Origin: Quillaja saponaria
Taxonomy: Eukaryota; Streptophyta; Magnoliopsida; Fabales; Quillajaceae
DNA: 64,000 nt
Assembly: GCA_029379385.1 (NCBI GenBank)
Contig: CM055615.1
Span: 3,286,001 to 3,350,000 of the forward strand
Direction of reading: 5' to 3'
Part shown: positions 42,841-55,479 of the stretch, piece after piece
Position numbering within the stretch: position 1 is the stretch's first letter
How the letters are laid out: each line of letters opens with the position of its first letter
Program-made: the position numbers and the translations under genes
Notes under the pieces: model-generated
Databases searched by the model: none
The model's input: only the letters and a program-made list of their open reading frames with translations
What the model was told of the DNA's origin: nothing

Positions 42841-44382
42841 AAAATTTTAGATCTTTGCTGATTTCTTTTGGAAGAATTTATGGATCTGCTAAGATATCGC
42901 CTCTGATGCTAGCGATTCTTTGGTCTGACTAATTACTAGATTTTCTGATTTCTTCAAGTATAAACAAATTTAATTTCGTTCATCATTCTTTTATTTTTTG
43001 CATTGATTTTTCATTTCTCGGTTCAATTTTCTTGGATTTGTTTGGATCTTTATTTTTGGAATACTTGTTTCTTAATAGTCAAAAAGTTTGAGACCTCAAT
43101 GTGGGATTAACATTGTAATTAGATGAACGTAGTTTATGAACTTAATGCCCATAATACTATAAGATAGATATTGGTATGTTCGTGTTGTTTGTTTATTAGT
43201 AATTGCACATTAATCTTCACATCATTTTATTGGGAGCTGTTGTCAGCTGCTTTGGGGGAAATTGATTTTTAGTTGGCATGTAACCTTCCAGGGGCTTGTC
43301 AAGAAATAAATAGATGTATATGAGCATAGGTAGACGTTGATTTGGATGGAAAACTCTTGCCATGCCCGATAGCTTTTGTACACGTACAGTTGCTCAAAAA
43401 ATAATAGAAAATAAGAAAATATATATGTTACTTTCTTAGAGCATGCATTCCTTTGTTCTAGTTGCCTGGATGTGGAGATTGAGTAGAGTGAAAATCAGGG
43501 TTATTGTAAATGCGTAAGTTACCATGCTAGACTGTCTGATAAGTTACAAAAAGAAACATCATTGTCGTCTTTTAGTAAAAGTAGGAACATAAGAATAGCA
43601 TAAGAATTTTATGGTATTAGTGGTCTAAGTTGGATTATTTGGTATTTAACATAACCTGTAGTGCTACATGATTACACAAACATTAGTTAACTTTGTAGTA
43701 TAGAACCAAGATAATTACTGCATATTTGTCAATTGCACTTAGTGTTTTGGTTTATCAGTGTTTCATGAGATTCTATTGTAGGGATTAATTTTATAGGTAT
43801 ATGAGTGTACATGCAGATGATGATTTGGATGGAAAACTCCTCTCGTGGCCAGTTGCTCTAAAACTACTAGAAATTTGGAAAATATTTATTGTAAAAGCTT
43901 AAATTACACCCAACTACACATCTTGTCATATCAGAAGATAACTATGGTGTTAGTGGTCTAAGTTGGATTCTTAGGTAGTAACATGACCTCTGGATGCCAC
44001 ATTCTCAAACAGAGTGATAGCTTTGTAGTCTAGCAAGTAGCAACAAGACAATTACTGCATAATTGTCAATGGCCTATAGTGATTGAGTTCCAAGAGATTC
44101 CTTAACTAAGCATAATTTTTGTTTGAGAGGTTGATTTGCCGAGGTTGGTGATAGAACTGAGTTGAAGATCGAAAAGAAGGCATTTGATACAATAAAGTGC
44201 AAAGAGCTTTTGGTAGAAAGAAAAAGTTGATGCATAATTTGTTGGATAAGCTGAACTTTCTCTAGTTGGGGATAAAATTGAGGTTTACGATAGAAGAAAG
44301 GTATTTGATACAAATGAAAGTGTTGATTTGTTTTGATAGAAAGAAAAAAAATATTGAGGAAATATGGTAAGTATTTAGGAGA
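42841..44382. repeat. Intron-like region with repeat modules, unit 3
   Basis: Counterpart of 3790-5800 and 19810-21420. Module starts lie near 43335 and 43820. One stretch keeps the open reading DLDGKLLS seen in unit 2. No gene is recognised. Confidence 0.5.
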
Positions 44383-44387
44383 AAATG

Positions 44388-44845
44388 TGATATAAACCCA
44401 CGACCCTTATGGGTCTAAGCCAGAAGACGCAAACAACAACTTGCACGTGATAGAGAAGAGGAGTTAGTTGCTGACCAATTCTTATCTTTATTTGGTCTTG
44501 CTGATTATTTGATATAGCTTGCTGATTATTCGATACAGTTAGCACAAGAATAGAGAGGTGGAAACTAACTAGTTGTTGAACGAGTGATTTGAAGGAGTGG
44601 TGACAAGTTCCAACAGTCCTCCACAATATCAGGCTTTCTGTTTTGTTGTTTCCCAAATAAATCTAGGAATTTTTATTATAAATAGACCTAGGTTATTTAC
44701 ATTTGTCATCATCTAAAAGTTATTTGAAATTCCTATTTGTATTAGAGATTTGTCCATCTCAAACAGGAACTATTTCAGAAATAATACCTTCACTCGATCA
44801 CTTTTCCATTCTTTTGTCCATCTTAAATCTTACTGCTCCTTACCA
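44388..44845 (+). repeat. 5' LTR (unit 3 Ty3)
   Basis: It is 458 bp, begins TGATATAAACCC and ends CCTTACCA. An extra copy of TTGCTGATTATT makes it about 24 bp longer than the 3' LTR. Confidence 0.94.
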
Positions 44846-44846
44846 A

Positions 44847-44858
44847 TGGTATCAGAGC
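44847..44858 (+). other. Primer-binding site (initiator Met-tRNA)
   Basis: TGGTATCAGAGC, a perfect match, one base after the 5' LTR. Confidence 0.92.
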
Positions 44859-44872
44859 AGCAACGATTCCGA

Positions 44873-45940
44873 TGGTGAATACACATTCCACCTCCACCAA
44901 TCTCCCATCTGAGCCCTAAAATACTCGTCCCTCCTCACCTAACCCTGCACCCGACCCGATAGCTAACCAATTCACTGTCATAGTATCCTGCTTAGAGACC
45001 ATAGACTCCTTGACAACAAAGGTAGCTGCAATTGAAGCCAACCAGAGTGTCGCTGCCAATTCAATCATCTTTCCACGTCGAACGCAGGCCAGGAAAAGAA
45101 CCTGCAAATCCGCCACGATTCCAACGCATAACTGATTGGCATGACCACGATGAAAATGATGCCAAGTCACCTTGGTGGCGCCATAATCCCAACTAGCGTC
45201 CTCATACAAAGGTAGAATTTCCTAAGTATGATGGCGGTGATCCTAGAGGATGGATTTTGAAAGTAGAAAAATATTTTCGATACTACCAGATGCCTAGACA
45301 AATTAAAAGTAGACATCGCATCCATGTATTTGGAAGGCGATGCTTTGGATTTCTTTTCTTAGCTCAATAATGATTGTGCTATTGTATACTAGGAAGAGCT
45401 TAGTACAAGCTTTACAGGAAAACTATGGCCCAGTAGAATTTCAGAACCCCGACGAATTCCTTTGTAAGCATTAAACAGAATAGGCAATGTTCAGGAGTAC
45501 CGACTAGGAATTCGCTCGACGATCTGCTAGAGTCACCAACTGGCTCGACCATTGCTTACGGGGTGTGTTTCTCAACGAACTCAGAGAAGATCTCAAAGCT
45601 GATGTAAGGATCCACAAGCCTCAGTACAGTTTATAAAGCCATGAGCCTAGCCCTTGAATTTGAATCCAAATTAGGCCTAAATAGAACCCACAAAGGATCC
45701 ACTTGGCAGAATTATTTTAAGCCCAATATTGCTGCTACACATACGCGGCCCAAGGAAGGTTTTGGTACAACACTTGCTGTTTCCACTGCTATAAATCGCA
45801 CTTCACCTACTGTACAATCACGTCAATGGGATGCTGATCGTCAAGTTCGATTTGCAAAAGGACTGTGTTTCCGTTGTAATGAAAAATTCGGACCTGGTCA
45901 TTGCTGTAAAACAGGTACTTTTGCACTCTTAGGAAGCTAA
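44873..45940 (+). pseudogene. Ty3 gag, degenerate
   Basis: The start MVNTHSTSTNLPSE at 44873 is typical of chromovirus gag and is followed by a stop. The capsid region is readable as FPKYDGGDPRGWILKVEKYF (near 45220-45275). The C-terminus (45641-45940) has DRQVRFAKGLCFRCNEKFGPGHCC, the usual zinc-knuckle variant with Cys, Cys, His and Cys in place. At least four frame breaks separate these parts. Confidence 0.85.
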
Positions 45941-46059
45941 CCCCGATGATGATGAAGTCCACACTTGTGGAAGAAGAACCAGAAGAAGATGTCGATCCTA
46001 ACCTTTCTGAATTTGCCGCAATCAGTCTTCATGCTATCCTGGGAAAACAAACTACAACT

Positions 46060-46400
46060 ACCATGAAGCTTCAAGGCAAAAGTGGGTAAACATGATGTCC
46101 TAATTCTGGTGGATAGTGGTTCAACCCACAACTTTGTGTCAGAATCAATTGTCCAGGGAATTACACTTAATGATGTAATATGTTACTCCTTTTGGCATTC
46201 AAATTGGCAATGGAGACATTATTTGATGCAACAGCATTTGCAAAAATCTTCAATGTACAACTTCCTGGGTTGAAGATTACTCAAGATTTCTTTCCCTTTT
46301 CTATTGGATGAGCAGATCTAGTTTTAGGGATCCTAGTGGCTTGCCTCTCTCAATACAGTACAAGCTAACTGGCATGAGATGTTTCTCATCTTTACCATTG
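46060..46400 (+). pseudogene. Ty3 aspartic protease, catalytic motif intact
   Basis: DVLILVDSGSTHNFVSESI (about 46093-46150) keeps the catalytic Asp, unlike the unit 1 element. Downstream similarity changes frame after about 46270. In an intact element it would process the polyprotein. Confidence 0.82.
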
Positions 46401-47330
46401 ATGGCCAAAAGTACAAGCTTCAAGGAGTCCCTTCAAAAACAACCACACCTGCCACCTTTCAATTTCTAGCAACCACCACTGAAATCCACCTTCCTCCTTC
46501 ACCCATTGATAAAATTCTTTTGGAATTTTCCATCATTTTTCAAGAACCCGAGACACTTCCACCCTTCAGAAATCACACCCATTCTATACCCTTAATTACC
46601 AATGCCCTAACCTCCCAATATCCGAGCATAACATTACCCATATAACCAGAAAACATAAATTGAATCTCAAGTGGCGGAATTATTGAAAAAGGGATTTATC
46701 AAACCCATTCGCAAGTCCAGTACTCTTAGTGTCCAAGAAAGAAAGCACATGGCGTATGTGTGTGGACTACCGGGCTCTTAATAAGCTCACCATTCCAGAT
46801 AAATACCCCATACCTAATATTGATGAGCTCCTAGATGAATTGAATGGTGCAAAAGTCTTCTCCAAAATTGATCTGAGATCAGGTTACCACTAGATTCGAG
46901 TCAACCCGAAGGACATTCCCAAGAAAGCTTTTAGAACTCACTCTGGCCATTATGAGTTTGTGGTTATGCCCTTTGGGTTAACCAATGCTCCTTCTACATT
47001 CCAGGCTACCATGAATGATTTATTCTGCCCCCATCTTTGTAAATTCATACTTGTCTTCTTTGATGCCATTTTGATTTACAGCAAAGATAAAATCCAGCAT
47101 CAACTGCATCTGCGTGAGGCCCTTTCCTTGTTACAAGGATCATCAATTCTATGCAAAGTCCTCTAAATGCTTATTTGCTAAGTCGCAGATCAATTTTTTG
47201 GGGCATGTCATATCTGAAAACGGCGTACAGGTGGAAAAAGAGAATGGTTGCAACAGTTCAAGCCTGGCCGATTCCTATAAACTGTCAAGAAGCTGAGAGG
47301 ATTTCTAGGTTTATACAGGTTATTACCTGA
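46400..47330 (+). pseudogene. Ty3 reverse transcriptase with FFDA in place of FFDD
   Basis: Blocks in order: [20 protein letters not shown] (about 46751-46810), [15 protein letters not shown] followed by a stop, [18 protein letters not shown] (46960-47015) and KFILVFFDAILIYSK (about 47041-47085). The second Asp of the catalytic FFDD is Ala (codon 47065-47067), which removes a metal ligand. The LGHVISENGVQV block follows near 47200. Stops and shifts are present on both sides. Confidence 0.9.
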
Positions 47331-47336
47331 CGCTTT

Positions 47337-47850
47337 GTGAAGAATTATGGGCTGATTACACGTCCATTGACCAACCTGACCAAGAAAAATGCCTTTCAAT
47401 GGACACCGGCAGCAAATGAAGCTTTTTCACGACTTAAGGAGGCTCTAACCACGGTTCCAGTCTTACAGCTTCCAGACTTTTCACAAGAATTCACTGTTGA
47501 AAGCGATGCAAGTTCAGAAGGAGATGGTGCCATACTTTCGCAATCAAGACACCCTCGTTTCTTATTTCAGTAAAGGTTTATCTTTCTCTAACCTACTAAA
47601 ATCAGCTTCTGAGAGAGAGCTCTTAGCCGTGGTATTGGCACTTCAAAAATGGAAGCACTACCTTCTGGGCAGACATTTCTTCCTCAAAACATATCATTAC
47701 ACACTCAAATACCTCATGGAGCAACGAGTTACTACAATAGAACCGCAGCGGCTTTTGGTAAAACTCATGCCCTATGACTTTACAATTTTGTATCGTGCAG
47801 GAAAAGAGAACAAAGGAGTAGATTCCCTTTCACGGCAGCCCCAATAGATT
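47337..47850 (+). pseudogene. Ty3 RNase H region
   Basis: Two overlapping open frames (47337-47573 and 47497-47847) carry PLTNLTKKNAFQWTPAANEA, EFTVESDASSEGDGAIL, SERELLAVVLALQKWKHYL and AGKENKGVDSLSRQPQ. One frameshift near 47540 separates them. The TDH motif normally near FFLKT is changed to TYH. Confidence 0.88.
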
Positions 47851-47862
47851 GATCTTTTTACT

Positions 47863-48820
47863 TTGGTGATGCCTGTGGCCTTTGATTTGATCGATTTACA
47901 AAAAGCACTAAAGGTCGATCCACACACACGAACGATTATGGAGACTCTCCAATTAGATCCAAAAGTTGTTCCACATTTCTCCATCAGTGGTCATAAACTC
48001 TACTTCAAGGACAGACTTGTGATCCCTGCAGATGACACCTTGCGTGGCAAAATTCTTTTTGAGTCTCATGACACTCCAGGTAGTGGACATAGTGGTTACC
48101 TTAAGACCTTGAAACGTGTCTCCAAGAGTTTTTATTGGCTTAATCTCAAGCAAGAAGTCAAGCAGTATGAATTGCTTACATTGCTAGCAAAACAAATATC
48201 AAGCATTGGCACCAGCAGGTCTTCTCCAACCTTTGCCAATTCCAGATCAGATTTGGGAAGACGTTTCCATGGACTTCATAATAGGTCTCCCAAAATCTAA
48301 CAACTTTGATACAATTTTGGTTGTAGTTGATAGGTTGAGCAAATATGCCCACTTCATACCCTTAGCTCACCCTTTTACATGCCAAGAAAGTGGCTGAACA
48401 TTTTTGTAAAGAGGTTGTTCGCCTTCATGGCATCCCTAGGTCTATTGTTTCTGATAGGGATGTGGTGTTCCTAAGTAATTTCTGGCAAGAACTTTTCAAA
48501 CTCTGCAAAACAAAATTGAAGATGAGCACGAGTTATCATCCTCAGACAGATGGACAAACTGAAGTAGTTAACAAGGGGGTTAGAAGCTTATCTAAGATGC
48601 TTTATGCAGGATCAACCACTTGCATGGAGTTCTTATCTATCATGGGCAGAATATTCTTATAATACCTGGTATCATACTTCCACTAATACCACTCATTTTT
48701 CAGTGGTTTATGGTCGTTCCCCACCTCCACTCTATCCATATGTGCCTGGCGAAACAATGATTGCTGATTTAGATCAACAATTAATTGAAAGAGATCAAAT
48801 GTTGCAGCCTGCTTAAGGAC
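47863..48820 (+). pseudogene. Ty3 integrase
   Basis: The N-terminal region (47863-48180) reads LVIPADDTLRGKILFESHDT and KRVSKSFYWLNLKQEV. The zinc-binding Cys region contains a stop, and the frame resumes at [19 protein letters not shown]. Core motifs [26 protein letters not shown] and [13 protein letters not shown] keep the three catalytic acidic residues, in three frames. Confidence 0.9.
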
Positions 48821-48859
48821 AACCTTCTGAAGATGCAAGCTCGGATGAAAACACAGGCA

Positions 48860-49324
48860 GATTCCCATTCGTATAGAGTTAAATTTCAATGTTGGTGATT
48901 ATGTGTTCTTGCGTTTACAACCATTTCGACAGAAATCTCTTGCTAAATAGAAATTCTAGAAACTGTCTCCTCATTTCTTTGGGCTGTATAAAGTCATACG
49001 ACAAGTGGGTAAGGTTGCATATGAACTTGAGCTCCCATCAGATTCTTCGCTTGCATCCCATTTTTCATGTATCACTCTTACGCCCAGCAAGAGGCCAATT
49101 TCCTGTATCTCCACCACCTTCACTAATTTCAAAGGATGGTAAATTACTTCTCTTCCCAACTCAGGTACAATCTCATTGTTGGGTCCTTGACAGGGGGGAT
49201 TCCTACCTTAGAATTGTTAATTGAATGGAAAGACAAGCCAATGGAGGAAGCATCTTGGGAAAATTATGACTTACTTCAGGGTCAATTTCCCACATTTCGA
49301 CTTGAGGACAAGTCGTTTTTCTAG
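48860..49324 (+). pseudogene. Integrase C-terminus with chromodomain-like tail
   Basis: After LHPIFHVSLLRPARGQFP, a frame change leads to TLELLIEWKDKPMEEASWENYDL and QFPTFRLEDK. The WK and SWE(N/D)Y residues are those of the chromodomain-like tail of plant chromoviruses. Confidence 0.85.
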
Positions 49325-49335
49325 GGGGGTAGTAT
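49321..49335 (+). other. Polypurine tract
   Basis: AGGGGGGTAGTAT lies directly before the 3' LTR. Confidence 0.7.
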
Positions 49336-49769
49336 TGATACAAACCCACGACCCTTACGGGTCTATGCCAGAAGATGTAAACAGCAACTTGCATATGATA
49401 GAGAAGATGAGTTAGTTGCTGACCAATTCTTATCTTTATTTAGTCTTGCTGATTATTCGATACAGTTAGCATAAGAATAGGGAGGTGGAAACTAACTAGT
49501 TGTTGAATGAGTGATTTGAAGGAGTGGTGACAAGTTCCAACGTCTTCCACAATCTCAGGCTTTCTGTTTTGTTGTTTCCCAAATAAACCTAGGAATTTTT
49601 ATTATAAATAGACCTAGGTTATTTACATTTGTCATCATCTAAAAGTTATTTGAAATTCCTATTTGTACTGGAGATTTGTCCATCTCGAACAGGACTATTT
49701 CGGCAATAATACCTTCACTCGATCACTTTCCATTCTTTTGTCCATCTTAAATCTTACTGCTCCTTACCA
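49336..49769 (+). repeat. 3' LTR (unit 3 Ty3)
   Basis: It is 434 bp, begins TGATACAAACCC and ends CCTTACCA. It is closely similar to the 5' LTR apart from the short duplication there. Confidence 0.94.
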
Positions 49770-49774
49770 AAATA

Positions 49775-52204
49775 AGATATTATCTTAATGTTGCTATTGA
49801 GTTAAAGATTGAAAAGAAGGCTTTTGATACAAATGAAAGTGCTGAGAGCTTTTGGTAGAAAGAAAAAGTTGATGTATAATTTGTTGGATAAGCTGAACTT
49901 CGCTGTAGTTGGGGATAAAACTGAGGTTTACAACAGAAGAAAGGTATTTGATACAAATAAAAGTGTTGATGACTTTTCATAGAAAGAAAAAAAAATGTGA
50001 GGAAAACATGATAATTATTTAGGTGAAAACTAGATAGTATGCAAATGTGGCTATTGAGTTTAAAAGAATTGCACTTGATGTTTATAATTGTTGCATGTTA
50101 GAAAGGCTGTATTACTGCAGTTGGTCATAGAACAAAGTTTAAGATTGAAAAGAAGACCTTTGATATTTTGATATATTGATGATATAAATAAAGGTTCTGA
50201 AAGAAAAAGTTGGTAACTTGTTGGATATTCTGAAACTTGTTGTAGGTGGTGATAAAACAAAGGTTTATATGATAGGAAAAAACGGGGCATTGATACAAAT
50301 AAAAGTGATGATGTTGTTAGGAAGAAAAAATTTGTGATGAAAATATGGTTAGGTTAAAGTGAGATATTATCCAAATGTGCTAATGGAGTTTGAAAGAATT
50401 GTACTTGATGTTTATAGTTATTGCATAATTTGTTCACATAGTGCTGCCACCTAAAGATCATGTGAGCAAACTTCTATATTATTAATGGGAATTTGTCTGT
50501 AGGAATATGACACCAAATATTGCCAGTTTACTATATTAGTAGATACACTTTTTAAATAAAAAATGGTTTCAGATGCTTGAGGCTTAGCATAAATGGGATA
50601 GTTAAGTAATCATAAATGACTTACATAGCTCATACCCATCTTTCAGTTCATTTTTCTTGCCAGTCAGTAAGTGGGTTACGTGTGTTTTTATAAATTTACA
50701 GCAACCACTGATAAGAGTGGCTTGAGAGTAGCCAAAGAGAATGAATATGTATCTCCTTTTGAGTACCCATGACCTTCGATATCTATGGATAATGAATATG
50801 TGTATGTCAAAAATTAACTTGTTCATAGTAGAAAAATAATAAAAGATAAATGAAATTGGGTTGCTTGGGGATGATATATGTCCTGTCCTTTCCAGTATAG
50901 ATAAGTGTAGAGTATGTATGTGAGCTTGAATAGAATAGTCTTTTAGAATACAGAATGATATGCTCGGCAGTTTAGAATTTTGGTGGTTTAAGTATGACTT
51001 ACAGTTTTAGTTGATTTTAGAGAGGTAGAACATAGAAGAATATTGAAAGAATGTACAGAACTTGAAAGCTCATAAGGTGTGAGAGCTCATTCCTAGCTGT
51101 TTATATATAAAGTAGATGAAATTACACTCTTATTTTAACTATTGATTTGTAAAAATCTAGACTACATATACGTGCATTTAAATTGGTTGGATTAAATTTT
51201 CCATCCAAAGATAGATGCCTAGATGCAGGATATAACATGTATAGATAGATATATCATTCATCACAATGTTGTTTTCTCACTCTGCAGCTGTCAAGATTGC
51301 AAATAAGTCCCTTTATTACAACTGTGAAATTGAGATAATTATCCAACTGTTTCCCTAACATAGTTTATTACACCTTTGTTGGTGTGCATTAATTACTACA
51401 ATGTGCAAAATTAAGATAGATGCCAGAGTTACTCCCTCAATGAGGGATGTGTGGTCAATATTTTGTCATATCATTCAAAGCAGGTAACCGCAGGTAATTT
51501 TATGACCCATGATCTCTTTGTTCGTTTTTCTTGCTAGTAAGTGAGTGGATTTGATTGTGATTCTATAGATTTAGGGTAACCACTTATTAGAGTATATTTA
51601 TGGGCTAATAGTTGATTTCTCAAGATTAGCTTTGCTGAAAATGATGACGATAGAATTTGTTATATTTTAGTAAAACATTTAACGTAGAAAATAATCATAC
51701 TATCTGCATTCAGCTAGTATAAGCAAGTGTAAAGTATGCTAGTAAGCCTGAATGTGGATCTTGAGTAGAATGTGTTTTAACTTGGAAAAATGGATGTCTT
51801 AGTTATTTTGCATTACCAATCTAGCAAACTTAAGACATGGTTTGGTAGTTTAGAATTTCGGCGGTTTAAGTATGACTTAAGGTATTGTTGATTTTAGTCT
51901 TTGTAATTAATGATCTAGACTTTCATTTTAATTGGTTGGATTAAATTTTTCATGTCCTGAAAATGAACCTGTTACCAAGTTGTAACTTCTCTCTTAGCCA
52001 AGCTCCTAACAACTTTCCATGTTAAGTTCTAATTCACAATTTTGTCTTTCTCAATTTTCTGAACTCTTGTGCAAGTTAATTATTGAGTTTTATTTTGTTT
52101 ATTCTCAATTTGGATGCAACACAAAATGATGCAATTGAACTTTTTTATTTCACTTTTTTTATTGGATCTTTTTAACAATTAAATGCGCTTTTATTTATTT
52201 ATCT
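49775..52204. repeat. Repeat modules and non-coding unit 3 sequence
   Basis: It continues the module array interrupted by the Ty3 element (copies near 49810, 49930, 50110, 50230 and 50300). Sequence shared with unit 1 (6080-8450) and unit 2 (26080-30300) follows. No gene is recognised. Confidence 0.55.
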
Positions 52205-52221
52205 AATCTATAGAATTTGTT

Positions 52222-53456
52222 ATGGGAGAGGATGTGAGCGAGAGTAAGAGTGAGTGCAGTAGGTCTTCTGAGGAGGAGGACTTGCTCAACTAGAGTAATA
52301 AAAAAGTTAAAATTGGTGTGGATGGTCCAGGAAGGCTGGAGAAGGAGTTCCCATTACTGGGGGGGGGGGGGGGTACTAAGGGTTAGGGTTAGGGGATTGA
52401 ATCTTTGGAAGAAATGATGAAGGCTAAGGGTATGGATCGTAAGATGAGTGACTACGACTTAGATAGTGAAGATGAAGAGGAGGAAGATGGCCATGTTTAG
52501 GAAAGAGGAGTGCCCTATTATCAGACTCACTAAGGAGAAAAAAAAAAAGGCTCATATGGCCTTGGAGATTGTCAATTATTTCCAAACTATTGGGTAAATG
52601 CATAGGGTACAACTTCTAATGCAAAAGGCTTTGCTTTATTAAATATGGAAGCTAAAGGGGGTGTTGAAAGTAGTTGATTTAGGGAACAAATTCTTCTTGA
52701 TTTGTTTTTCTCAAAAGGCCAATGTCACTGTGGTGCTTATTGGTGATCCATGGTTAATTATTTATCATTATCTTATAGTCAGATGTTAGGAATTTAATTT
52801 TGACCTATGGTTAGCAAAGATAAACAAGGTTGCAGTGTAGGAAAGTCCCTGGAATTCTAAAGTATCAGTGACAAGGCCTTTCTTACAAAACTAACTAAGA
52901 GGATCATGAAACCAATTAAGTATGATGCTACGATAAGCAAGGCTGATATAAGTAACTTTGCACGTATATGTGTGGAAGTGGATTTGACCTAGCCCCTCAA
53001 ATCTAAGTTTATGCTCAAGAAACAAATCAGGCTCATCGAATATGAAGGGGATATTATGATGAAAGAGGTGGATAATAGGTGGATGGGATCTCCATTACCA
53101 CACCCTGAAATGAAGGCAAATTATAGGGAATAGATAATTGCTAAGAAAGTTCGAAGGGGGGGTTAGAAATAAAGGTGGATTTTGGCAGTCGAGAGGAAAA
53201 CAAAGAGAAGGATGCGAAGAAGATTCCTTACTAGGAGCAACACCTCAAGGGGATCTCCATTTGCAATATTGGCACCTGCAAGAGGAGGAAGTTGATGTGA
53301 ATTTTAAGGAAACTAATGATATCCCACTTGATTCTAGGGGTTGATTTTTGAGAAGTATACGGAAAAAGGAAAGGAGGCAGTCTCAGCTAGAATCGATCAA
53401 AGCCATAATAACTTGAAGGGTGGTAATGTAAGTATAATGCAATAGGTCAATTCTAA
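52222..53456 (+). pseudogene. LINE ORF1, degenerate
   Basis: An ATG at 52222 starts MGEDVSESKSECSRSSEEED and stops after 23 codons. SNKKVK follows, just as in the left-edge LINE. The DUF4283 block is visible near 52600-52795, ending in LIGDPWLIIYHYLIV. Acidic and basic linkers follow. The remainder continues past a MITE-like insert at 53457-53710. Confidence 0.75.
52360..52374. repeat. Run of about 15 G
   Basis: A homopolymer G run is the most extreme base-composition feature here and is prone to sequencing error. It lies inside LINE ORF1. Confidence 0.85.
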
Positions 53457-53710
53457 GGGCTCGTTTGGCGCATCAGATAGGATTGTACAGCATATGATTA
53501 TACAACTTTAGACTATATAGTTTTATAATTGTTATACTGTTATCTTATCATTTCCTTCCCCACTATATAAATTTGTACTGTCAGACATAGTATAAGAGGG
53601 AGTCAACAATATAAGTTTATACTATCCTGTTGATGCCAAACATTAAATAAGAGTCAACTGAATAGTCTTATACTATCCTGTCATCCTTATATGATTTGCT
53701 AAATGAGCAC
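53457..53710. mobile_element. MITE-like insert in LINE ORF1
   Basis: It begins GGGCTCGTTTGGCGCATCAG and ends with the imperfect reverse complement (ATGATTTGCTAAATGAGCAC). Internal ACTATCCTGT repeats are present near both ends. GGGCTCGTTTGG is a common start of plant hAT- or PIF-type MITEs. A target-site duplication is not clear, so superfamily is undecided. Confidence 0.6.
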
Positions 53711-54145
53711 TGATGGTTCACATACAAAGAAGTTGGTGGGCCTTAGGATTTTGGGCCTACTTCGAAACCTAGAACGCAGATGGATAGGCAGTTGGTTAGG
53801 AATCATAAACTGATGATGAACATAGATGGGCCAAGCTATTAGCGAATGCATGATAAGATGCCCAAAGACTCTAACTGTGAGATGGTCCGAACAAGCCCTT
53901 TGTACAGACAAAGCCTTACCACCTAACTCACAAACAGACTACCCATCCTAAATTCAAGTTTTAACTCCCACTCAACTACTTAATGGAATGATTGATGATG
54001 GGGAGAGAGACGACACAATGGTATATGAGACTTAAAGAAGTAAATGTGACCAAGATGATTATATGGTAGTGGATAGGAGTGCAATAGGGGGATGCCCTCC
54101 ATGCAAGGAAGCTGTAAGGGTTTCTCCTAAGCTAATTGTTATTCA
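53711..54145 (+). pseudogene. LINE ORF1 3' portion and inter-ORF region
   Basis: This degenerate stretch between the MITE and the ORF2 start probably encoded the C-terminus of ORF1. I cannot read a clear zinc knuckle. Short chance frames only. Confidence 0.45.
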
Positions 54146-54960
54146 ATGACAATGTACTATCATGGAATTGTCGTGGGGCAGGAAGTTTCCTCCTTCATCA
54201 GTGTAATGAAGAATTTTATTAAGGATCATAAGCCTAACATTCTTATTCTCATGGAACCAAGGAATTAGTGGTAGTCGAATTTTGTAGGTAGTTAAAAAAC
54301 TAAATTATACTACTTGTATTATTAAAGAAGCTCAAGGTTTTTCATAAGGAATATGGATGCTTTAGAAAGGTAGTACTGTAACAGTAACTTGGATAAATTC
54401 CTCTAAATATTTGTCTATTGTTTAGGTGTGAGAAAGTGCTAGTAAAGAGTGTTTTCTAATTGTGATTTACGCCACCCCTCGTGATGACATTCGTAAAGAC
54501 CTTTGGCAGTATGTGGGTAGTCTAATAAACAATATAAATGGGCCATGGCATCAACTTGGAGATTTTAATAAAATTGTCATAATTGAGGAGAAAAGAGGTG
54601 GTGTGGCTACAAATATTAGAAAATGTAATGAGTTTCGTAACTAGATTGAAGGTTGCAACCTTATTGACATAGTCGCTAAGGGTCCAAAGTTTACATGGAA
54701 AGGGGCCTAACAATAAGGTTTCTTACAAGTTTTTAAGAGATTGGGCATGGTTTTTATGAATTCAAAATGGATTACTTTGAATGGGAAAGCTATTGTGAAG
54801 GTTCAGGTCTAATCAAACCATAATCCTACCCTTTTAGATGCAGAGGATTTTCATGGAAATGGTATAACTACGACTCAACCTTTTCGCTTTGAAGCTACTT
54901 GGTTATGTCATGAGGGGTTTTATGACTATTTGTTGAGAAACAAACAACCTGGGATTGGTA
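54146..54960 (+). pseudogene. LINE ORF2 endonuclease domain
   Basis: The start contains SWNCRGAGS, the N-terminal motif of the exonuclease-endonuclease-phosphatase fold. A later open stretch (54462-54644) carries YATPRDDIRKDLWQYV and QLGDFNKIV with the conserved GDFN motif, then KGPKFTWKG. Several stops separate the blocks. In an active LINE this domain nicks target DNA. Confidence 0.85.
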
Positions 54961-55479
54961 TACAGGAAGGGTTGAAACGACTAGCAGATTGGTTAAAGGG
55001 TTGGAATAGAAATGTATTCGGTTATATCAATATAAGGAAGAAATAGACAATGGCACGACTCGAAAGAATCTAACAGGAGTTGGAAATTCGATATTCTTAT
55101 ACTCTTGTGCAGAGAGAGTGGGAGGTGCATAAGGAAGAACTCTTGGAAATCATCCACTAGGATGAAATGATGTGGTATCAGAAATTAAGAAGTTAGTGGA
55201 TCAAGGCTGGAGATAGAAATACCAAGTTTTTTCATATTACCACTATAATGAGAACAAGGAAAAATAAGGTGGTCATGCTTAAAAATGATAACTGTAAGTG
55301 GATTGCAAATGGAAATGAACTTAAAAAGAACAAGTGGGATGGCCACTGTTGGCTACAACAACTCAATTTCCTAATTGCTCTTATAACGGGGCTACGGGTA
55401 TAAATTTAGTACCTACTACTATTGAGATTCGAGAGCAACTTTTTATATGCACCTATTTGAAGCTCCAAGGCTAGACAGT

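Larger units (their letters stand above)
44388..49769 (+). mobile_element. Ty3/gypsy chromovirus-type LTR retrotransposon, degenerate (unit 3)
   Basis: The 5.4-kb element has both LTRs, a perfect primer-binding site, gag, protease, RT, RNase H, integrase, a chromodomain-like tail and a polypurine tract. Flanks AAATG (44383-44387) and AAATA (49770-49774) match at 4 of 5 positions. Domain order and the C-terminal ELLIEWKDKPMEEASWENYD mark a chromovirus. LTR sequence differs from the unit 1 element, so it is another family. Coding frames are better preserved than in unit 1 but still broken many times. Confidence 0.95.
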
